A stretch of DNA of 11,659 nucleotides from Fimbriimonadaceae bacterium. GTDB taxonomy: Bacteria; Armatimonadota; Fimbriimonadia; Fimbriimonadales; Fimbriimonadaceae. The notes beneath the pieces are model-generated. The model was given only the letters and a program-made list of their open reading frames with translations, did not search any database and had not been told where the DNA came from. Positions within the stretch are counted from its first letter, which is position 1, and each line of letters opens with the position of its first letter. The translations under genes were made by a program, and so were the position numbers. The DNA lies in assembly GCA_020851885.1 (NCBI GenBank), contig JADZBW010000255.1:1-11659 (forward strand). The letters are read 5' to 3'. Below, piece by piece: positions 7,486 through 11,659 of the stretch.

Positions 7486-7665
7486 TTAGGGGTTTCGGAT
7501 GGCTTGGATGGCGATGAACAGACCCATGATCATTCCCGCTATCACCGGCACCGCCGGCGATCTGGCGTTGATTCACGTGGAGCCGCAACGGTTCATCAGG
7601 ACGTGATATCCGAATCCGGCGGCCGCGCCGATGGTGACGCCCAAGAGACCTTTCACAAATGCCAT
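7486..7665 (-). CDS. Candidate selenoprotein: DUF6132-like small membrane protein with in-frame TGA (Sec31)
   Basis: The reading frame starts at ATG 7665, meets TGA at 7573-7575 and continues in frame to TAA at 7486-7488, giving 59 residues if TGA is read as selenocysteine. The first part has a glycine-rich membrane segment (LLGVTIGAAAGFGYHVLM) and then NRCGST before the TGA. The second part (INARSPAVPVIAGMIMGLF) is a second membrane segment. From memory, DUF6132-type proteins have helix, C-x4-C-P-I-T-S-N-P, then a Gly-rich helix. Aligning the TGA with the second Cys puts Pro at +6, Ile at +11 and Gly at +13 and +17 in register, with a one-residue shift of the first Cys (C27-x3-U31). A SECIS-like hairpin follows directly. 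The gene lies 15 bp after one gene and 1 bp before the next. No Shine-Dalgarno sequence is visible. A thiol/selenol redox role is inference; a nonsense-mutated gene is the alternative. Confidence 0.75.
7541..7561 (-). promoter_or_regulatory. Candidate bacterial SECIS hairpin
   Basis: On the - strand, AUCGCCGGC (7561-7553) pairs with GCCGGUGAU (7549-7541) in nine consecutive pairs, one of them G-U, closing a GGU triloop. The loop starts 21 nt after the UGA. Bacterial SECIS models place the apical loop about 16-37 nt after UGA and expect a G in the first two loop positions, and both hold. CGC and GCG further out can add a 3-bp lower stem across a small internal loop. Confidence 0.7.
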
Positions 7666-7680
7666 CGACTTTAGCTTACG

Positions 7681-8469
7681 TCAACGGAGGCGAGATCGTT
7701 GCTCGCCGCCGATGGGCAAGGCATCGATTTGCAGATATGTCTCGTCGGTAAGGTCCACCTTCACCAGTTCGTTGGTATCCGAAATATAGACGCGCTGCTT
7801 CTTACCGTTCAACACGATACTGTACAGGTTTCCTTTCGTGCGCCTTGAGAGAATATTCGTGTCGAATCGACCTCCGACGGTGACGCTGCCCGGAACGATC
7901 GAAAGAGTGTAGGGATCGAGGACTGAGAACTTCTTCTCCTTCAGGACGACCTTTCCATCCTCGATCATCGGCTTGAAACGGTCGAAAAACGCCTTGCAGC
8001 CTCCCACCGGGTAGAGGGTGGTGGAACTCTCTTTGCCTGCCTCCTTCACCGAGATTTCGACCGTCTCCGTCCCGTAAACCGCATCGACGATCCGCTCGCC
8101 TGTTTTGGGCATCTCGACCCGGAAGATCTGGCGGAAGATATGGCCTTCTTTGGTGATCCAAGTCTGCTCACTGGCCCCTACTCCCGCATCGAATTCTTTC
8201 GTAATGTCCTTCTTGGTACGGGCGTCGGTCTCGAAGAGGAACACCTGCTGATTATTGAAGATGTCCAGCTTCACGCGGCTGGAGGTATAGCCCAGCCGTT
8301 GAGCGTAGACGTTCGTGCTGTCGCCCCACTGGTTCGCCTTCTCCTCCACCCAAATGTAGTAGCTCAAGACTTGGGAGGCTTCCGGCTTGAGGCCAAACAC
8401 CATCTGCTTCTGCCCGCCCAAAACGACCTCGGGCTGAAGCAGGACCGCCATCGCAAGGAGGGCGAACAA
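7681..8469 (-). CDS. Exported protein of unknown function, tandem paralog A
   Basis: The 262-residue product starts at TTG 8469, supported by GGGAGG upstream and by restoring a complete short signal sequence (MFALLAMAVLLQ). ATG 8451 would cut that signal. The mature part is rich in alternating beta-strand patterns, with blocks shared with its two neighbours: FGLKPEASQVLSYYI, a strand ending in VFLFETDARTK, TWITKEGHIFRQ, TLYPVGGCKAFFDRFKPM, KVVLKEKKFSVLDPYT and ELVKVDLTDE. It has one cysteine in the mature part, so no disulfide. No enzyme motif is visible. The repeated-strand layout could be a periplasmic beta-fold of the LolA/DUF3108 kind, but that is a guess. It begins one base after the stop of paralog B, suggesting coupled translation. 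Confidence 0.8.
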   Translation of the reverse strand: MFALLAMAVLLQPEVVLGGQKQMVFGLKPEASQVLSYYIWVEEKANQWGDSTNVYAQRLGYTSSRVKLDIFNNQQVFLFETDARTKKDITKEFDAGVGASEQTWITKEGHIFRQIFRVEMPKTGERIVDAVYGTETVEISVKEAGKESSTTLYPVGGCKAFFDRFKPMIEDGKVVLKEKKFSVLDPYTLSIVPGSVTVGGRFDTNILSRRTKGNLYSIVLNGKKQRVYISDTNELVKVDLTDETYLQIDALPIGGEQRSRLR

Positions 8470-8470
8470 G

Positions 8471-9388
8471 CTACCCGCCTCCCGACTTCAACCGCGAGAC
8501 GTCGTTCTTCCGTTCAGTGGGATCGATGTCCGCCACCAGCGACTCACCACGCGGAAGATTTACCTGTAGAAGGTCCATGTCTTTTGAGACGAACGCGATC
8601 TCTTTGGTTTCACCAATCTGAAAATCAACCCGATGCCCCGAGAACTTCTTGAGGAAAATCGAACCTTCAAATTTGACCCCCAGCTTGACGGCGACCGTAT
8701 AGATTCCCCCCGTCATCGGATCCAGTCGGGAAAATGTCTTTTCGGCCAGCAGCACTTTTTCGCCATCGACCATCGGCTTGAATTCGTTGGCAAACGACTC
8801 GACGCCGCCCGCGGGATAGATGGTCGCCGTCTTGCGGCCCTTGGGACCGGCGGTCGTGATCTCGATCTCGTCCTTCTTGAACTTGGCGTCGATCTCGAAC
8901 GTGCCCTGGTTGTTCTTAAAGCCGCCGGTCTCCCGTAGGGGGATGCCCTCCGCAGTCAGCCAGACCTTGCGATAACGCTGGATCGGGGTCGTGTCGACCC
9001 CGTTGAGATCATTGGAGTTGCGATACTCGCGGACCCGGGTTCGCATTCCGTCAGACTCGAAGAGCAAGCAGGGCTTTCCATCGTATGTGGAGTTGGAGAC
9101 CTTGAATGCCGCATGGCCGACCCGGACCGGTTGCTTCGCCATCGAGTCCTTTGGATTCAGGTCGAGGTAACCCGAAAGATCGGTGATCGGCCTGGATGTC
9201 ATGGCGATGTATTGCCCCATCACCGTCGTGGCATGGAGCTTAAGCCCGACCGCCACCGCTTCATGGTCGCTGAGGTAGCAGGATTCGGTAGAGGCGGGAG
9301 TCTGGTTGGGCAGCCTCCCCGGTTCGGCAAGATGGGTAATGCCGATGCTGTGGGGAGCGAGCGTTGCCAAGGCGAGGAACTGAATCAT
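8471..9388 (-). CDS. Exported protein of unknown function, tandem paralog B
   Basis: A 305-residue protein from ATG 9388 with a short N-terminal hydrophobic stretch (MIQFLALATLAPHS), a likely but weak signal peptide. It shares the family blocks with paralog A: AVGLKLHATTVMGQYI, KPCLLFESDGMRTR, VWLTAEGIPLRE, TIYPAGGVESFANEFKPM, KVLLAEKTFSRLDPMT and a late strand with ETKEIAFVSKDMDLLQVNL. It is longer than A by an insertion of about 30 residues in the first third (around DLSGYLDLNPKDSM). A and B are closest in the YPxGG-x4-F-x3-FKPM and FSxLDPxT segments. The start lies 48 bp after paralog C and has only a weak GGTGG upstream. Function unknown. Confidence 0.8.
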   Translation of the reverse strand: MIQFLALATLAPHSIGITHLAEPGRLPNQTPASTESCYLSDHEAVAVGLKLHATTVMGQYIAMTSRPITDLSGYLDLNPKDSMAKQPVRVGHAAFKVSNSTYDGKPCLLFESDGMRTRVREYRNSNDLNGVDTTPIQRYRKVWLTAEGIPLRETGGFKNNQGTFEIDAKFKKDEIEITTAGPKGRKTATIYPAGGVESFANEFKPMVDGEKVLLAEKTFSRLDPMTGGIYTVAVKLGVKFEGSIFLKKFSGHRVDFQIGETKEIAFVSKDMDLLQVNLPRGESLVADIDPTERKNDVSRLKSGGG

Positions 9389-9404
9389 TGGACCACCGAG
9401 CAGA

Positions 9405-9422
9405 CAACGCTTTTGCGCGTTG
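9405..9422 (-). other. Small hairpin between paralogs C and B
   Basis: CAACGC and GCGTTG form a 6-bp stem with a 6-nt loop in the 48-bp gap. No U-run follows on the - strand, so it may be an mRNA-processing or stability hairpin rather than a terminator. Confidence 0.3.
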
Positions 9423-9436
9423 GAGGTGTCCGCATC

Positions 9437-10282
9437 CTATCCACCACCTCTTCCGACCTGCACTTTGCTGATCCCGGGATCTCCGACTTTGGGCTCCACG
9501 ATCAATCGATCTCCGCTGGCAAGGTCGTATTGGAGCAATCGTCCATCGTTGGTCACCCAGGCGGTCGAGGTTTGCTTGCCTTCGTGGATTTCCACTCGAA
9601 AGCCATTGACCGGGTCAGTCCCCTCCAGGGCAGCGAATGGACCGTAAACTTCCGCCTGCATCAGCCTGGTTCCGCCAACGAAGGGATCCAGGGTCGCGAA
9701 CGGCTTCGTCTTCTTCAACACCTTACCCGCCCATGCCACGGTCAGGAACTCATTCTCGAACAGGATTGGGTCGATGTCGAGATCGATTTGGCGGGTCGTC
9801 ACCTTCCCATCCACCGTCTTGTTGACCACCAGAAAGCCGTTGCCGAACAACATCTCGACCGTGAACCGGTCCGGAGAAGACTGCTCGAACCAGTTCTTCA
9901 CGATCGACCCATCTTCCGCAACCCAAAGTCGCCGCGTTCGGGTGATTCTTCGCTCCACCCCAATCCTCATCTGCCCTTCCATCGGGTTGTTCGTCAGGAT
10001 CTCTCTTGTCGCCACCGATTCCAGCATCAAACAGGACATGCCGTCGACCTTGGCCTCTTTCACCGAGGTTGTCGTCTCGCCCACTCGAATCCAAGGATCA
10101 TTGGCGGCCTGTCTGATTCGGGGGTCGATGAGGGCATTGATCCGGCTTCGCCGCATGTAGAGGCCCAGGATTTGGGCAGGATGTGGCCGAATGCCCGCCA
10201 CAACCTCGCCGATGCCACCCAGAACCGGTTCCAGCTTGGTGGTTTGAAGAAGCGTCGCCGCAATCAGGACCGAGAGCATCAC
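9437..10282 (-). CDS. Exported protein of unknown function, tandem paralog C (divergent)
   Basis: A 281-residue protein that starts either at GTG 10282 or at the adjacent ATG 10279 (MLSVLIAATLLQ, a short signal-like segment). It keeps the family order in weaker form: VAGIRPHPAQILGLYM, SCLMLESVATRE, LWVAEDGSIVKNWF, FENEFLTVAWAGKVLKKTKPFATLDPFVGG and STAWVTNDGRLLQYDL. It lacks the YPxGG motif of A and B, which is replaced by IDLDIDPILFENEF. This is the first gene of the paralog cluster and lies 50 bp after the argS stop. No catalytic or cofactor motif is visible. Three in a row suggests repeated duplication, with C the oldest split. Confidence 0.78.
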   Translation of the reverse strand: MMLSVLIAATLLQTTKLEPVLGGIGEVVAGIRPHPAQILGLYMRRSRINALIDPRIRQAANDPWIRVGETTTSVKEAKVDGMSCLMLESVATREILTNNPMEGQMRIGVERRITRTRRLWVAEDGSIVKNWFEQSSPDRFTVEMLFGNGFLVVNKTVDGKVTTRQIDLDIDPILFENEFLTVAWAGKVLKKTKPFATLDPFVGGTRLMQAEVYGPFAALEGTDPVNGFRVEIHEGKQTSTAWVTNDGRLLQYDLASGDRLIVEPKVGDPGISKVQVGRGGG

Positions 10283-10286
10283 GTCT

Positions 10287-10292
10287 ATGATA
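10287..10292 (-). promoter_or_regulatory. Possible -10 box before the paralog cluster
   Basis: TATCAT (matching TAnnnT) ends 4 nt before GTG 10282 and 7 nt before ATG 10279, so a transcript from it would be nearly leaderless. There is no Shine-Dalgarno sequence and no convincing -35 box in the 50-bp gap after argS. Confidence 0.25.
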
Positions 10293-10332
10293 CGACGGTC
10301 TCGCCGTTGCCGTTTGCCGTTAGAAGGAGTTG

Positions 10333-11659
10333 CTAAGTGCCTTCCGGTGTCGCGGACTCTGCCCGGTCCATCCGCTCTGGGGCCGAGATGCCCAAGAGAT
10401 CGAGGTTAGCCTTGAGCGCGATCCGCGTGGCTTCGCAAAGCGCCAACCTGGCCCGACTCAGTTCGGGCTCATCCGCTTGAATCACCCGGCAGGCCTCATA
10501 AAAGTGATGGTAAGTGCGAGCGAGTTCAATCGCATAGGTGGTGAGCCGATGGACGCCGTAGTCTTGCGCGCAGCGCTTCACCTCGAACGGCAGGTCCGAG
10601 ATCTTTTTGACGAGGGCGAGTTCGCGGTCGTGGCTGAGCAGTGAGGCATCGGCCCCCTCCCCTGCCCCTCCCCCTGCGGGAGAGGGGAATGCCTCCGCCG
10701 CTTTGGCGATCACGCTACAGATTCGAGCGTGCGCATATTGCACATAAAACACCGGGTTCTCGTCGCTCTGTTTCTCGGCGAGATCGAGATCGAAGTCGAA
10801 ACTGGTGTCGTGGGAGCGCATCAGATAGAAGAAGCGCGCCACGTCTTTGCCCGCTTCGAGCTTTTGTGCCTCCGTTCCGGCGGGCTTCACTTTCTCGCCG
10901 ATTTCTCGCATGAGATCGATCAAAGCATAGATATTGCCATCGCGCTTGCGCATCGGTGCCGGCTTGCCGTCCTTCAGGAAGCGGACGAGTTGGAAGATTT
11001 GAACTTCCAACTTTTTTCGTGCCTCGGAGAGCGCCGCCTGACAGAGATCGCGCTCCTCGGGCGAGTCGTAGATCTTGGATTCAAGCTCGCTGAGCGGACC
11101 CCCTCTTCCCCCTGCCCCCTTCTCCCCGTGGGGGAGAAGGGGGTTGGAGCCCTCCGCTTTCAGCATCGCCGCAACCACCGCTTGAAGCCGACCGATGTAT
11201 CCGTGGTGGTCCGGTCCGAGGATGGTGATCATCTTATCCACGGGACCGGTTCCCCGGGTTCCCGAGGCATCGGTGAGTTTGTCTTTATGGTAGGCCACGT
11301 CGCTGGCGATATAGGTCAGGCGGCCGTCGCGCCGTCTCAGGACCCGGTCCATATCGTCGCCGAACTTGGTCGAGCGGAGCCAGAGTGTTTTGGCGTTGGG
11401 CGCAAGGTATTGGGCGTTGGGCGCTGGGTGCTCGGCGTTGGGCGCAGGGAGTTGGGTGTTGGGCGCTGGGTGCTCGGCGTTGGGCGCAGGGAGTTGGGTG
11501 TTGGGCGCTGGGAGTTGGGTGTTGGGTTCGGAGGATCCCGCCCCTTGCTCGGATGGTTGTGCGCCGGAGGAGGAGGGCATGGTCGGGGCTTCATGTCCCT
11601 CGTCTTCGTCGTCACTTTGCCCCGTCTGGACTTCGAGTTCGACGTCCTCGATCACTCCG
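10333..11659 (-). CDS. argS: Arginyl-tRNA synthetase, C-terminal part, with repeat insertions (5' partial)
   Basis: The frame is open at the right edge and ends at TAG 10333-10335. The HIGH motif and N-terminal domain lie outside the window. Recognisable class I ArgRS blocks are LWLRSTKFGDDMDRVL, LTYIASDVAYHKDKL, ILGPDHHGYIGRLQA, the KMSK-equivalent PMRKRDGN with YALIDLMREIG after it, and DENPVFYVQYAHARI. The DALR anticodon-binding domain then runs to the end (TYAIELARTYHHFYEACRVI; CEATRIALKANLDLLGI). The enzyme charges tRNA-Arg in the cytoplasm. Three in-frame insertions of repeat DNA interrupt it: about 45 residues of P-A-P-N-T-Q-L type before LWLRST, a Gly/Pro-rich piece (NPLLPHGEKGAGGRGG), and PSPAGGGAGEGA just after YAHARI. 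All keep the frame, so the gene is probably functional, with the extra residues in surface loops. Confidence 0.93.
   Translation of the reverse strand, partial: GVIEDVELEVQTGQSDDEDEGHEAPTMPSSSGAQPSEQGAGSSEPNTQLPAPNTQLPAPNAEHPAPNTQLPAPNAEHPAPNAQYLAPNAKTLWLRSTKFGDDMDRVLRRRDGRLTYIASDVAYHKDKLTDASGTRGTGPVDKMITILGPDHHGYIGRLQAVVAAMLKAEGSNPLLPHGEKGAGGRGGPLSELESKIYDSPEERDLCQAALSEARKKLEVQIFQLVRFLKDGKPAPMRKRDGNIYALIDLMREIGEKVKPAGTEAQKLEAGKDVARFFYLMRSHDTSFDFDLDLAEKQSDENPVFYVQYAHARICSVIAKAAEAFPSPAGGGAGEGADASLLSHDRELALVKKISDLPFEVKRCAQDYGVHRLTTYAIELARTYHHFYEACRVIQADEPELSRARLALCEATRIALKANLDLLGISAPERMDRAESATPEGT
10665..10687. repeat. Imperfect GC-rich palindrome inside argS
   Basis: CCCCTCCCCC (10665-10674) faces GGGAGAGGGG (10678-10687) across a TGC loop, with a single mismatch in the 10-bp arms. 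It resembles the palindrome at 11115-11143 and is probably another copy of the same dispersed element, translated as a Pro/Gly/Ala-rich loop. Confidence 0.65.
11115..11143. repeat. Perfect 13-bp palindrome with GTG loop inside argS
   Basis: CCCCCTTCTCCCC (11115-11127) and its exact complement GGGGAGAAGGGGG (11131-11143) flank GTG. It is flanked by further C-rich sequence on the left. It lies in frame within argS and encodes residues not found in ordinary ArgRS, so it is an inserted REP-like element. Confidence 0.8.
11391..11528. repeat. Degenerate heptanucleotide tandem array inside argS
   Basis: About 19 units of TGGGNGN-type heptamers (TGGGCGC, TGGGTGC, TCGGCGT, AGGGAGT, TGGGTGT). Six heptamers form a 42-bp higher unit present in two identical adjacent copies, 11418-11459 and 11460-11501. 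Since 42 is a multiple of 3 the argS frame is kept, and each copy encodes 14 residues of the type PNAEHPAPNTQLPA. Confidence 0.9.

Noticed and set aside
7576..7665. The small TGA gene as a simple 30-codon peptide or a nonsense-mutated pseudogene
   Set aside because: The frame stays open and family-like after the TGA, the TGA matches a conserved Cys, a SECIS-like hairpin follows, and the next gene starts at the distal TAA. It remains the main alternative until selenocysteine genes are found.
9113..10336. A 407-codon open frame on the + strand opposite paralogs B and C
   Set aside because: It reads antisense through two genes with signal sequences and shared motifs, is rich in His, Arg and Pro, and resembles nothing. 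GC-rich codon use on the - strand explains the open frame.
11391..11528. CRISPR array
   Set aside because: The units are degenerate heptamers without spacers and are translated in frame within argS.

Overview
The window looks like chromosomal DNA of a diderm, fairly GC-rich bacterium. The evidence is an apolipoprotein N-acyltransferase, several exported proteins with short signal peptides, and GC-ending codons. The repeat style (degenerate TGGGNGN heptamers and CCCC...GGGG palindromes inserted inside genes) and the gene mix would suit Armatimonadota or a similar lineage. That placement is a lean, not something the sequence proves.

Layout: one gene, a clan GH-D (GH36/GH27-like) glycosidase cut by the left edge, lies on the + strand at 1-1342. 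Everything else is on the - strand, read from right to left in this order: argS (cut by the right edge); three tandem paralogous exported proteins of unknown function; a 59-codon membrane-protein gene with an in-frame TGA; a DUF2087 gene; hemW; a parvulin-type peptidyl-prolyl isomerase; an unrecognised 305-residue protein; a histidine-phosphatase/phosphoglycerate-mutase-like gene; lnt; and a DUF4870 membrane protein. Most - strand gaps are 1-50 bp, so this is probably one or a few long transcripts. The largest gap is 182 bp (4871-5052). The glycosidase and DUF4870 genes converge with stop codons overlapping by 4 bp. No stretch longer than 300 bp lacks a gene.

The most interesting item is the small gene at 7486-7665 (-). 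Its frame is broken by one TGA exactly where the related DUF6132-type family has its second conserved cysteine. The frame continues past the TGA with family-like sequence to a TAA that almost touches the next gene. A 9-bp hairpin with a GGU apical loop starts 11 nt after the TGA, which is the geometry of a bacterial SECIS element. I read this as a candidate selenoprotein (motif C-x3-U) that an ordinary gene caller would miss or truncate.

Other notable points: hemW has no ATG, GTG or TTG start that keeps its radical-SAM cysteines. argS carries three in-frame repeat insertions: a heptamer array with two perfect 42-bp copies, a perfect 13-bp palindrome, and a related imperfect palindrome. The three exported paralogs form a lineage-specific-looking cluster. 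Lnt, HemW and the isomerase suggest envelope-protein maturation and heme handling, but no single pathway unites the region.
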